From contig NZ_JADNHZ010000009.1 of the NCBI RefSeq assembly GCF_015554145.1, positions 1 to 64,000 on the forward strand: a stretch of 64,000 bases of DNA, read 5' to 3'. The notes beneath the pieces were generated by a model. It did no database searches. It saw only the letters and a program-made list of their open reading frames with translations, and was not told the DNA's origin. The number at the start of each line of letters is the position of its first letter. Positions within the stretch are counted from its first letter, which is position 1. Both the position numbers and the translations under genes were made by a program. Positions 52,617-60,624 of this stretch are shown piece by piece. This DNA is from Collinsella aerofaciens. Lineage in GTDB: Bacteria > Actinomycetota > Coriobacteriia > Coriobacteriales > Coriobacteriaceae.

Positions 52617-55085
52617 CTATCGCGATGTTGTCTGCGCAAGACGAGCGCTTGCGACCGCCGCCTGACCGTAGGCGATGCAGCCGTCATTGACGGGTGCGGT
52701 GTGGGGGACAAGGACAGTAAGGCCTGCGCTTTTGAGCTCGCGGGTGAGGAACTGAAGCAGGAGTCGGTTCATGAACACGCCGCCCGAGAGCGCGATGGTG
52801 TCGAGGTCTTCACGGACGCAGATCTCGCTTGCGATGCGGGCCGACGCGCGGGCGATGGTGACATGGAAGTCGAGCGCGAGCTTGTCGGCGGGCACGCCGG
52901 TCCTGATTCCCTCCAAAAGCGCCTCAAAAAGCGGTCTGGAGTTCAGAACATGGAAGTCGTCCGGACGGGATGATTCGGTTACGGAAAAGCTGGCCATATT
53001 GCCGGTGGGGCAGGCACTTTCACTGCTGAACGCGCGCCAGGCGGCGGCTTCGAGTTCTATGGCAGGCTCGCCCTCGTAGGTTGCCTTGTCGCAGATGCCC
53101 AGAATTGCTGCCGCGGCATCAAAGAGACGCCCCATGCTGCTGGTGCGCGGGCTGTTGATGCCGTGCTCGATCATGGTGGCTGTCACGCTGCGCGTTTGCT
53201 CGTCGAGGCTGTCCAAAAGCCGAGCGGCGCCTGGGTGCTCGAGCAGACCGAGCTCACTGAGCAGGGCAAAGGCGTTGCGGCGGCCGCCGCGCACGGAGGC
53301 CGCCCCGCCGGGGAGCGCCCAGGTGAGCAAATGCGCGGCGCGCTCAAAGCCGCCAAGGCCGGCAACAAGAAACTCGCCGCCCCAAATGGTCCCATCGGTG
53401 CCGGCGCCGGTGCCGTCGAAGGCGATGCCAAGGACACGCGCGTCGGTTGTAAGCTGGCCCGCGGCGATGGCCTCGGCCATTACGCTCGCGATATGCGCAT
53501 GATGGTGCTGCACCTCGACGAGTGGCAGATTGTGCTCCCGTGCCTGCTCGCGCGCCCACTGGCTCGATAGATAGCTGGGGTGCAAATCGCAGGCCAAGGC
53601 GGCGGGCGCCAAGTCAAAGAGATCTTCCAAGCGCGTGCGCGCGGCGTTCCAGGCATCGAAGGTCTCGCCGTTTTCAACATCGCCGATATGCTGCGACACA
53701 AAACAGGTTGCCTCGCCGTTCGTCCCTTCACGCGTGAGCGCAATCGTGGCCTTTTGTTGTGGCCCGCAGGCGAGCACGCAGGACGGAGCGCCGTCGAGCG
53801 CCGGCAACGGCAGCGGCTGGGGTGCATATCCGCGAGCGCGGCGCACGGGCATAACGGCGCCGTCGACCACGCGCACCACGGAGTCGTCGTAGCGCGAGAG
53901 AATCGCGCGGTCGTTGCCGAGCAGCGCGTCGGCAATGCCGGCGGCAACGAGGCGCTCCCAGGCAAGATCGTCATCGGTCTCGATGGGCTCTTCGCTCAGG
54001 TTTCCGCTGGTTATGAAGAGCGCGTGCATACCGCGGGCTTCTGCCGCGGCAAGCAACAGATGCTGAAGCGGGGTGTAGGGGAGCATAACACCGAGCTCTG
54101 GAAGGTCGTGCGCGACGGACGGCGCGAGCGCGAGGGCGTCGGGGGAGCCGCCGCTCTCGCAAGCAGCACGTCGGCGCAGCAGCACAATGGGGCGAATGCT
54201 GCCGGCCAGCAAGCCGCGTGCAACGTCGTTGACATGGCACAGGCGTTCAGCGTCGGCAAGGTCGCGTACCATAACGGCAAGCGGTTTGTTGCTGCGGCGT
54301 TTGCGGCGGCGAAGCTCGGCTACCGCCTGCTCGTTGGAAGCGTCGCATGCCAAGTGAAATCCGCCCAGACCCTTGATGGCGACGATACCGCCACCGGCCA
54401 GCAGCTCAACACAGCGGTCGATAATGGCGTCGCTGGTCTCGCGCGTGGTGCCGACGGCCGGCAACGCGGCGGCTTCGCCCGGCTCATCGCCCACGCTCGC
54501 TTCGCGCCACGTGATATGCGGCCCGCAATCAAAGCAGGCATCGGGCTGCGCGTGAAAACGCCGGTCGAGTGGGTCGGCATACTCCGCGGCGCACTTGGGA
54601 CACATGGGAAAACAATCCATCGAGGTGGCCGCTCGATCGTAAGGCAGCGAGCGGATGATGGTAAAGCGCGGCCCGCAGTTAGTGCAGTTGATAAAGGGGT
54701 AGTGATAGCGTCGGTCGGCGGGATCGAACAACTCGCGCAGGCAATCGTCACAGGTAGCGATATCGGGCGAGACGAGCGTCGTGTGCGCGGTCTGGTCCTG
54801 CGATGCCACAATGCGAAAGCCCTGCTCACCGGCAGCGCTCCAACCGCCAGGCCCCAAATCCGCAATATCGACTCGCTCAACGCGGGCTGCCGCAGGCGCA
54901 TGCTCAGAAAGCGCGGCAACAAAAGCATCGAGCGCATCGGCCGGAGCGTGCGCCTCGATATGCACGCCGTCGCCCGCGTTGAGCACCCATCCGCAAATGC
55001 CATGCGCCATGGCCTCGCGATACACAAACGGCCGCATGCCAACGCCCTGCACAATGCCCGTTACATGAATATGCACATGCCGCAT
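52617..55085 (-). CDS. hypF: Carbamoyltransferase HypF
   Basis: An 822-residue enzyme that makes carbamoyl-adenylate from carbamoyl phosphate and loads the carbamoyl group on HypE. N-terminal acylphosphatase domain (VTGIVQGVGMRPFVYREA, about 7-24); zinc-finger region CDDCLRELFDP and CTNCGPRFTI (about 105-145); YrdC-like domain with IVAIKGLGGFHLACDASNEQ; C-terminal Kae1-like domain with VQHHHAHIASVMAEAI and LSGGVFMNRLLL. ATG 55083-55085 follows GAGGGG; the longer frame adds nine unrelated residues. First of the hyp genes here, just after nikR. Confidence 0.95.
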   Translation of the reverse strand: MRHVHIHVTGIVQGVGMRPFVYREAMAHGICGWVLNAGDGVHIEAHAPADALDAFVAALSEHAPAAARVERVDIADLGPGGWSAAGEQGFRIVASQDQTAHTTLVSPDIATCDDCLRELFDPADRRYHYPFINCTNCGPRFTIIRSLPYDRAATSMDCFPMCPKCAAEYADPLDRRFHAQPDACFDCGPHITWREASVGDEPGEAAALPAVGTTRETSDAIIDRCVELLAGGGIVAIKGLGGFHLACDASNEQAVAELRRRKRRSNKPLAVMVRDLADAERLCHVNDVARGLLAGSIRPIVLLRRRAACESGGSPDALALAPSVAHDLPELGVMLPYTPLQHLLLAAAEARGMHALFITSGNLSEEPIETDDDLAWERLVAAGIADALLGNDRAILSRYDDSVVRVVDGAVMPVRRARGYAPQPLPLPALDGAPSCVLACGPQQKATIALTREGTNGEATCFVSQHIGDVENGETFDAWNAARTRLEDLFDLAPAALACDLHPSYLSSQWAREQAREHNLPLVEVQHHHAHIASVMAEAIAAGQLTTDARVLGIAFDGTGAGTDGTIWGGEFLVAGLGGFERAAHLLTWALPGGAASVRGGRRNAFALLSELGLLEHPGAARLLDSLDEQTRSVTATMIEHGINSPRTSSMGRLFDAAAAILGICDKATYEGEPAIELEAAAWRAFSSESACPTGNMASFSVTESSRPDDFHVLNSRPLFEALLEGIRTGVPADKLALDFHVTIARASARIASEICVREDLDTIALSGGVFMNRLLLQFLTRELKSAGLTVLVPHTAPVNDGCIAYGQAAVASARLAQTTSR

Positions 55086-55127
55086 GCGACACCCCTCATC
55101 AAAACCGACCAAATAGGGACAGGTGCG

Positions 55128-55640
55128 CTACAGCCCCAGGCTCTGCTTGGTGGCGGCGCACGTGAGCTCGCCGTGCTTAACGCCGCGCAGGCCCAGCAGA
55201 CGGTCGGCTAGTTCGTAGACGCGCTCGCCGCGACCCTTGAGCGCCAGAATCTCCAAGCAGTTGTGGTGATCCAGATGCACGTGCATGGTCGATACGATCT
55301 CGTCGGTGTAGTCGTGCTGCACTTCGTCCAGACGGCGCGTCAGGTCGCCGGTATGGTGGTCGTAGATCATGGTGAGCGACCCGATAACATGCTCATCGGG
55401 CGTGCGCATCTGCTCCTTGGCGATCGAGGCGCGAATCAGGTCGCGCACGGCCTCGGAGCGGTTGGCCACGTCGCCGCGGCGCGCGATCTGTTCGTCAAAA
55501 CGGCGCAGCAGGTCGTCCGGTGCGGTAACCGAAAAGCGGACCAGCTCGGAGCCGGAACCACTACAGTGGCAGCCCGCGTCACCGTCCGCCCCGTGCGGAT
55601 GCTCGTGCTCGTACCCGCAGCCGTGCTCGTGTTCGGCCAC
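55128..55640 (-). CDS. nikR: Nickel-responsive regulator NikR with His/Cys-rich N-terminal extension
   Basis: A 170-residue ribbon-helix-helix repressor. The RHH segment is LVRFSVTAPDDLLRRFDEQI (about 33-52) with NRSEAVRDLIR. The ACT-like nickel domain contains STMHVHLDHHNCLEILALKG, with the conserved His, His and Cys ligands. The first 31 residues (HEHGCGYEHEHPHGADGDAG, CHCSG) are rich in His, Cys and acidic residues, which typical NikR proteins of about 133-140 residues lack, and may bind extra Ni2+. It is placed between a small helical protein and hypF, so it probably controls nickel use and hydrogenase maturation. RBS unclear because of close spacing to the upstream gene. Confidence 0.92.
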   Translation of the reverse strand: MAEHEHGCGYEHEHPHGADGDAGCHCSGSGSELVRFSVTAPDDLLRRFDEQIARRGDVANRSEAVRDLIRASIAKEQMRTPDEHVIGSLTMIYDHHTGDLTRRLDEVQHDYTDEIVSTMHVHLDHHNCLEILALKGRGERVYELADRLLGLRGVKHGELTCAATKQSLGL

Positions 55641-55641
55641 G

Positions 55642-55890
55642 TTACACCAGCTTCACGGAGCCGACGGAGTTGTGGTCGGCCTCGATGGCCTCTTCGTAGC
55701 CCTCGAGTGCGTCGTGGGCCTCGTGCAGCGCAGTCATGGCTGCCTCGAGCTTGGCGCCGATGCGCTCCATGTCAAAATTCTCGGTCGCATGCAGCAGCTG
55801 ATGGCTCCACTCGTGAGCGAGCTCGATGGTGTCGTCGACCTGCTTGACGCTCATGGCAAGCTGGCTCATGTTCATTCCAACGTCATGCAT
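55642..55890 (-). CDS. Small helical protein of unknown function
   Basis: An 82-residue protein of two or three helices (MSQLAMSVKQVDDTIELAHE, then WSHQLLHATENFDMERIGAK, LEAAMTALHEAHDALEGYEE). RBS AAAGGAG precedes ATG, so it is surely translated. Its stop is 1 nt from the nikR start, implying coupling. Several His residues (HEWSHQLLHA, LHEAH) could bind metal, and it may be a nickel-related accessory; this is inference. I do not recognise a family. Confidence 0.7.
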   Translation of the reverse strand: MHDVGMNMSQLAMSVKQVDDTIELAHEWSHQLLHATENFDMERIGAKLEAAMTALHEAHDALEGYEEAIEADHNSVGSVKLV

Positions 55891-55959
55891 GGGAAATCTC
55901 CTTTTGTATGGGGCAGTTCAGTGGTTCAGATTTTACTACGCTCGCTCTATGCGCAGCTG

Positions 55960-55998
55960 CATAAGAAAACGGGTGCGAGTCTGTGCGACTCGCACCCG
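55960..55998 (-). terminator. Terminator of trxA (minus strand)
   Basis: CGGGTGCGAGTC and GACTCGCACCCG, 12 bp perfect with loop TGTGC. On the minus strand it is followed by TTTTCTTATG. It lies downstream of trxA. Confidence 0.75.
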
Positions 55999-56051
55999 TT
56001 CACTGGGGGCTGTTTGTGACTACCATACTATCCGTGGTCGCACGCGCCGCA

Positions 56052-56096
56052 CCCGGCAGTCCGGCGAGCGGTGCAAAACCGCTCATGGACGGCGGG
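56052..56096. ncRNA. Nested hairpin in the 3' region of trxA
   Basis: Three coaxial stems with small internal loops: CCCG/CGGG, GTCC/GGAC and GAGCGGT/ACCGCTC around a short loop. It lies 16 nt after the trxA stop on the minus strand. It is a structured 3' UTR or part of a terminator; not matched to a known RNA family. Confidence 0.35.
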
Positions 56097-56111
56097 TAAG
56101 TAACAAGCGTA

Positions 56112-56432
56112 TTACAGATGCTTCTCCAGCAGCGCCTGCAGCCTCGCCTTGGGCAGAGCGCCAACCGAGCGGTCAATCTCCTCGCCGTTCTTAAACACAA
56201 TCAGCGTGGGGATGCTCATGACGCCATACTTCATGGCCAGGTCCTGGTTGTCGTCGACGTTGCATTTGGCAACGGCAAGCTTGCCGGCCAGCTCGTCGGC
56301 TACCTCGTCCACGATGGGCGAGAGCGATCGGCAGGGCCCGCACCAGGGCGCCCAAAAATCGACCAGCACGGGAAGGTTGTCGTTAACGATGGAATCGAAG
56401 TTCTCGGGGGTAATCTGCTTAATGTCAGCCAT
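56112..56432 (-). CDS. trxA: Thioredoxin
   Basis: A 106-residue disulfide reductase. The active site is FWAPWCGPCRSL (about 25-36), with the buried Asp in VLVDFWAP and the cis-Pro in MSIPTLIVFKNGE (about 70-82). ATG 56430-56432 follows GGAGG; the longer frame adds 28 unrelated residues. Monocistronic, with a terminator 110 nt downstream. No reductase gene is adjacent. Confidence 0.96.
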   Translation of the reverse strand: MADIKQITPENFDSIVNDNLPVLVDFWAPWCGPCRSLSPIVDEVADELAGKLAVAKCNVDDNQDLAMKYGVMSIPTLIVFKNGEEIDRSVGALPKARLQALLEKHL

Positions 56433-56568
56433 GGTGACCTCCATAATGCGATGCGGCTCGGCCGCGTAAAACTCAGTACGACCGTGCTTATACCCAGCCG
56501 CCCGCAAAGCAACCACTCGCGGGCAGCTCTTTTATATAATGGTGGGCACGCAAACGATTGGAGAGCGC

Positions 56569-57144
56569 ATGTCCACGTCACAAAGCCAGAAAAAAGAAGC
56601 CATCGCCCAGGCGGCCGAGCAGGAGCTCGCATCGCTTGCGGTCCGTGGCGTGCGCATCGTGGGCAACGCGTGCTCGCCGATCGTGCTGGTCAAAGGCGAT
56701 TTGGACGAGGCCGAGCGTTCGGGTGGCGAGCTTGCCGCCGGCCCGGATGGCGCGGCGTTGCGCAAGGCGCTTGGGGCCATCGGCTACGCGCCCGAGGATT
56801 TTTGCGTGCTGGCAAGCGTCGCCGGCACAGGTGACGGAGCGGTCACGGTGGGCGAGACTCTGCCGTGCGAGCTGTTCCGCGAGGCGCTTGAGGCCTTGGA
56901 CCCCGAGGCGGTGCTACTGCTCGACAACAGCGCGGCCGATGTCATGCGCGAAACCTACGCCGATATGCTCGTGGCGATCGATGACTTCGACACCGCCATG
57001 CTCAAGCCCGGTCTGGTCGCCCATGTGCAGGGCCGCCGCGTGCTCGCACTCGACGGCTTTGAGGCGGCACTCACCGACAAGGCCGCTAAGCAGCGCATGT
57101 GGGCCTACATCAAGCAGCTGACCCCGGCGGCCGCGCCGCTGTAA
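56569..57144 (+). CDS. Conserved hypothetical protein
   Basis: A 191-residue soluble protein that I do not recognise. It begins MSTSQSQKKEAIAQAAEQEL, then alternates strands and helices, with VRIVGNACSPIVLVKGDL, GYAPEDFCVLASVAGTGDGA and VLLLDNSAADVMRETYADML. It ends with a helix AAKQRMWAYIKQL. No signal peptide, no membrane segment and no obvious catalytic motif. RBS GGAGAG at 7 nt. It is divergent from trxA and 158 nt upstream of nadA, with the nadA operator between. The base and codon use match the neighbours. Confidence 0.6.
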   Translation: MSTSQSQKKEAIAQAAEQELASLAVRGVRIVGNACSPIVLVKGDLDEAERSGGELAAGPDGAALRKALGAIGYAPEDFCVLASVAGTGDGAVTVGETLPCELFREALEALDPEAVLLLDNSAADVMRETYADMLVAIDDFDTAMLKPGLVAHVQGRRVLALDGFEAALTDKAAKQRMWAYIKQLTPAAAPL

Positions 57145-57217
57145 CGGTCTAGTTAGCCCATAGTCCCGATTACGGGCGACACGGGTACGTCCATCATTGA
57201 ATTATTATTTCAACTTT

Positions 57218-57261
57218 ACACCTAGGTTTACAGCTGTCTTGTCAGCTGTAAACCTAGGTGT
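57218..57261. promoter_or_regulatory. Perfect 19-bp inverted repeat (operator) upstream of nadA
   Basis: ACACCTAGGTTTACAGCTG and CAGCTGTAAACCTAGGTGT around TCTTGT. The ACACCTAGGT/ACCTAGGTGT arms resemble the ACAGGTGT-type half-sites known for NiaR. The right arm overlaps the promoter at 57239-57267. The regulator is probably the NiaR encoded at the end of the operon. Confidence 0.7.
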
Positions 57262-57267
57262 CATACT
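57239..57267 (+). promoter_or_regulatory. Promoter of the nad operon
   Basis: TTGTCA (57239-57244) and CATACT (57262-57267) with 17-bp spacing. The -35 lies in the loop and right arm of the inverted repeat, so binding there would block transcription. Confidence 0.55.
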
Positions 57268-57302
57268 AAAGCCCCAAGATTCGCCAAAAGAGAGGGGCCT
57301 TG

Positions 57303-58328
57303 ATGGCACAGAGCGCGAACATGGATGCATCGGAGCTTGCACGCGATATCGCGGCCGGCCTAGCATCGGCAACGACGGCAACGGAGCGCGCGGCATTGGT
57401 GCCCGCAGAGCTCGTCGAGGCCATTCGGCAACTAAAAACCCAACGCGACGCGGTGATCTTGGCACACTATTACGTGGCGCCCGAGGTGCAGGCCGTAGCC
57501 GATTACGTCGGCGACAGCTTCTACCTGGCAAAGCTCGCCAAGAGCCTGCCGCAGCAGGCCATCGTGCTGTGCGGCGTGGAGTTTATGGGCGAGAGCGCCA
57601 AGCTGCTCAATCCCACTAAGACCGTGCTGCTGCCCGAGCCAGGCGCGGACTGCCCCATGGCTCACATGGTCAAGCGCGAGACGGTCGACGCCGCCCGCGC
57701 CGAGTATGGCGACGACCTGGCCGTGGTCTGCTACGTCAACTCGACGGTCGAGATCAAGAGCTGGAGCGACGTGTGCGTCACTAGCTCCAACGCCGTCAAG
57801 ATCGTGTCCGAGCTGCCGCAGCAGCACGTCCTGTTTATCCCCGATCAAAACCTGGGCCGCTTTGTAGCCGAGCAGGTGCCGCAAAAGCACGTCATCCTCA
57901 ACAATGGCTACTGCCCGCGCCACCATATCATCACCGTCGAGCAGATCGTCGATGCGCAAGAGGCGCATCCCGACGCGCTCGTGCTGGCGCACCCCGAGTG
58001 CAAGGCCGATGTCCTTGCCGAGGCCGACTACATTGGCTCCACCGCCGGCATCATCAAGTATGCCGAGGAGTCGGACGCGAGCGAATTCATTATCGTGACG
58101 GTCCGTGGCGTGCTCTACGAGCTCGAGCGCCGCTGCCAGGGCACCGGCAAGAAGTTCTACTTCCCCGCGGTGCAGCCCACCTGCGTCAACATGGATCTCA
58201 TCACGCTCGAAAAGCTCGTGCGCTGCCTGGAGACGGGCGAGGGCGAGGTGCAGATCGGCGTGTCGGACGAGGCCGCCGAACAGGCCAAACTTACGCTCGA
58301 CCGTATGCTCGAGTACGCAGCGCGCTAG
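57303..58328 (+). CDS. nadA: Quinolinate synthase A
   Basis: A 341-residue [4Fe-4S] enzyme that condenses iminoaspartate with dihydroxyacetone phosphate to quinolinate. AVILAHYYVAPEVQAVADYV (about 50-69), VLCGVEFMGESAKLLNP (about 85, first cluster Cys), CPMAHMV, CYVNSTVEIKSWSDVCVTSS and, near residue 195, GYCPRHHIITVEQI (second Cys) are visible. The third Cys is in AVQPTCVNMDLITLEKL (about 290). ATG 57303 follows GAGAGGGG. First gene of nadA-nadB-nadC-niaR; a hairpin separates it from nadB. Confidence 0.96.
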   Translation: MAQSANMDASELARDIAAGLASATTATERAALVPAELVEAIRQLKTQRDAVILAHYYVAPEVQAVADYVGDSFYLAKLAKSLPQQAIVLCGVEFMGESAKLLNPTKTVLLPEPGADCPMAHMVKRETVDAARAEYGDDLAVVCYVNSTVEIKSWSDVCVTSSNAVKIVSELPQQHVLFIPDQNLGRFVAEQVPQKHVILNNGYCPRHHIITVEQIVDAQEAHPDALVLAHPECKADVLAEADYIGSTAGIIKYAEESDASEFIIVTVRGVLYELERRCQGTGKKFYFPAVQPTCVNMDLITLEKLVRCLETGEGEVQIGVSDEAAEQAKLTLDRMLEYAAR

Positions 58329-58331
58329 AAC

Positions 58332-58366
58332 AATGTGGCATGAGGGATGGTCCCTTATGCCACATT
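58332..58366 (+). promoter_or_regulatory. Hairpin between nadA and nadB
   Basis: AATGTGGCATGAGGGA, TGG, TCCCTTATGCCACATT: 16-bp stem with one G-T wobble. No T run follows, and the nadB ribosome-binding site (GGGAGAGG) starts a few bases downstream. It could tune message stability or nadB translation. Confidence 0.6.
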
Positions 58367-58383
58367 CAAGGGAGAGGATTCCT

Positions 58384-59760
58384 GTGGAAACCAAGCAATA
58401 CCCCGATATGGAGTGCGACGTCGTCATTGCCGGCTGCGGCGTGGCGGGCCTGTACGCGGCGCTCAACCTGCCGACGAGCACGCGCGTGATCATGCTCTCC
58501 AAGGGCGCGGTCGACGAGTGCGACTCGATGCTCGCGCAGGGCGGCATCTGCGTGCTGCCCGAGGGCACGGACTACGATGCCTTCTTTGAGGACACCATGC
58601 ACGCCGGCCATTACGAGAACCGCCGCGAGAGCGTCGACATCATGATCCGCTCGAGCCGCTCGGTCATCAACGACCTGCTGGCGATGGGCGTGGATTTTGA
58701 GCGCAAGGCCGACGGCAGCCTCGACTTTACCCGCGAGGGCGCGCACACCCGCCCGCGCATTGCCTTCCATGCCGACATTACGGGCAAGGAGATCACGACC
58801 AAGCTGCTCCAGGCCGTTCGCAAGCTGGATAACGTGCAGATTTTGGAGCACGTGGCCATGACCGACATCCTGACGGGCGAGCGTGACGGCGCCACGGTGT
58901 GTATCGGCGTCGTCGCCGTTTCCGTGGACGAGGACAACTCGGTTCGTCCCGCCGACGAACTGGCAAGTGCCGCCGAGGGCGTGCATGCCGGCGAGCCGTT
59001 TAAGATCCATGCCCGCCATACGCTGTGGGCGACGGGCGGCATCGGTGGCGTATACGACCACTCGACCAACTACCCGCAGCTCACGGGTGACGCTTGCTAC
59101 ATCGCGCAGGAGCATGGCATTAAGATGGAGCACCTGGACTACGTGCAGATCCACCCCACGGGGCTGTTCTCGCCGCAGCCGGGTCGCACCTTCCTGATCA
59201 GCGAGAGCTGCCGTGGCGAGGGCGCGATTTTGCTCAACGCCGCCGGCGAGCGCTTTACCGACGAGTTGCAGCCGCGCGATGTGGTCGCCGCCGCTATTCG
59301 CGAGCAGATGAAGCTCGACGGTACCGAGCACGAGTGGCTGAGCTTTGCCCCCGTCGAGCGCGACGTGGTGACCGGGCACTTTGCCAACATCCGCGCGCGT
59401 TGTCTGGAGGACGGCCGCGACATCTTGGACGAGCCCATTCCCGTTACGCCCACGCAGCACTACTTTATGGGCGGCGTGTGGGTCGATAAGGACGGCCGCA
59501 CCTCGATGCCCGAGCTCTATGCCGCGGGCGAGACAGCCTGCAACGGCGTTCACGGCAAGAATCGCCTGGCTTCAAACAGCCTGCTCGAGGCGCTGGTCTG
59601 GGGCCGCCGTGCCGCCTGGTACATGCGTACCGGCGAGTCGCTGGCCGTGGAGCAGGCGGGTGACCCCGCGCTCGATGGCCGCCATCGCGCTCTGAGCGCC
59701 GACACCCTGGCAATCGATGATTTGGCCCGTGCCGCCGGCACGCAGGCCGTGGAGGAGTAG
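58384..59760 (+). CDS. nadB: L-aspartate oxidase
   Basis: A 458-residue FAD enzyme that oxidises L-aspartate to iminoaspartate for NadA. The FAD-binding Rossmann motif is CDVVIAGCGVAGLYAAL (about 10-26); SMLAQGGICVLPEGTDY lies near 45-61; the active-site region HLDYVQIHPTGLF and RGEGAILLNAAGERF near 260-295; the C-terminal AAGETACNGVHGKNRLASNS, LLEALVWGRRAAW. GTG 58384 follows AAGGGAGAGG; ATG 58411 would cut the first strand of the FAD fold. The usual C-terminal helical domain is short compared with E. coli NadB (about 540 residues). Confidence 0.94.
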   Translation: METKQYPDMECDVVIAGCGVAGLYAALNLPTSTRVIMLSKGAVDECDSMLAQGGICVLPEGTDYDAFFEDTMHAGHYENRRESVDIMIRSSRSVINDLLAMGVDFERKADGSLDFTREGAHTRPRIAFHADITGKEITTKLLQAVRKLDNVQILEHVAMTDILTGERDGATVCIGVVAVSVDEDNSVRPADELASAAEGVHAGEPFKIHARHTLWATGGIGGVYDHSTNYPQLTGDACYIAQEHGIKMEHLDYVQIHPTGLFSPQPGRTFLISESCRGEGAILLNAAGERFTDELQPRDVVAAAIREQMKLDGTEHEWLSFAPVERDVVTGHFANIRARCLEDGRDILDEPIPVTPTQHYFMGGVWVDKDGRTSMPELYAAGETACNGVHGKNRLASNSLLEALVWGRRAAWYMRTGESLAVEQAGDPALDGRHRALSADTLAIDDLARAAGTQAVEE

Positions 59761-59763
59761 ACC

Positions 59764-60624
59764 ATGAATCCCATTACCATGAAGCTCGTCGTCGATGATC
59801 TGATTCTGCAGGCTCTGCGCGAGGACATTACGTTTGAGGACGTGAGCACGGCGAGCGTGTGCCCCACGGCGCGTCCCGCTACCGTTGAGCTTATCGCCAA
59901 GGCCGACGGCATCATCGCCGGCTTGGATGTGTTTGCTCGTACCTTTGAGCTGCTGGATTCGCAGAGCTCGGTGCTGTTTGATGTTGCCGACGGTGACGAG
60001 GTGCACGCCGGCGACCATGTGGGTCAGGTGCGCGGCGACGCGCGCGTGCTGCTTTCGGGCGAGCGCGTGGCACTCAACTACCTGCAGCGCATGAGCGGCA
60101 TCGCTACCTACACGCACCAGATGGCCGCGGCGCTCGAGGGAACCAAGACCGTGCTCGTCGACACACGTAAGACCACGCCGGGCATGCGCGTGTTTGAGAA
60201 GGCGGCGGTCGAGATCGGCGGCGGCAGCAACCACCGCTACAACCTGTCGACGGCCGTCATGCTCAAGGACAACCATATCGACGCCGCCGGTGGCGTGCCA
60301 CGCGCGATCGAGATGGCGCGTGCCCACGCGTCGTTTACCACGACGGTCGAGATTGAGTGCGAGAACCTGGACATGGTGCGCGAGGCCGTGGAGGCCGGTG
60401 CCGATATCATCATGCTCGACAACATGACCCACGATGACATGGCTGCCGCCATCGAGCTTATCGCCGGCCGCGCCAAGACCGAGTGCTCGGGCAACGTGGA
60501 CGCGAGCAATATTCGCGCGCTTGCCGACCTGGGCGTCGACTTTATTAGCTCGGGAGCGCTGACGCACTCCGCGCCGATCCTCGACCTCTCGCTTAAGCAC
60601 CTGCGTCTGCTGGACGGTAAATAA
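59764..60624 (+). CDS. nadC: Quinolinate phosphoribosyltransferase
   Basis: A 286-residue enzyme that converts quinolinate and PRPP to nicotinate mononucleotide and CO2. N-terminal DLILQALREDITFEDVSTAS, core GERVALNYLQRMSGIATYTH, VLVDTRKTTPGMRVFEKAAV with the catalytic Arg and Lys residues, GGGSNHRYNLSTAVMLKDNH (about 156-175) and VECENLDMVREAVEAGADII-type barrel strands are typical. Three nucleotides separate it from nadB, and its stop overlaps the niaR start by one base. Confidence 0.96.
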   Translation: MNPITMKLVVDDLILQALREDITFEDVSTASVCPTARPATVELIAKADGIIAGLDVFARTFELLDSQSSVLFDVADGDEVHAGDHVGQVRGDARVLLSGERVALNYLQRMSGIATYTHQMAAALEGTKTVLVDTRKTTPGMRVFEKAAVEIGGGSNHRYNLSTAVMLKDNHIDAAGGVPRAIEMARAHASFTTTVEIECENLDMVREAVEAGADIIMLDNMTHDDMAAAIELIAGRAKTECSGNVDASNIRALADLGVDFISSGALTHSAPILDLSLKHLRLLDGK

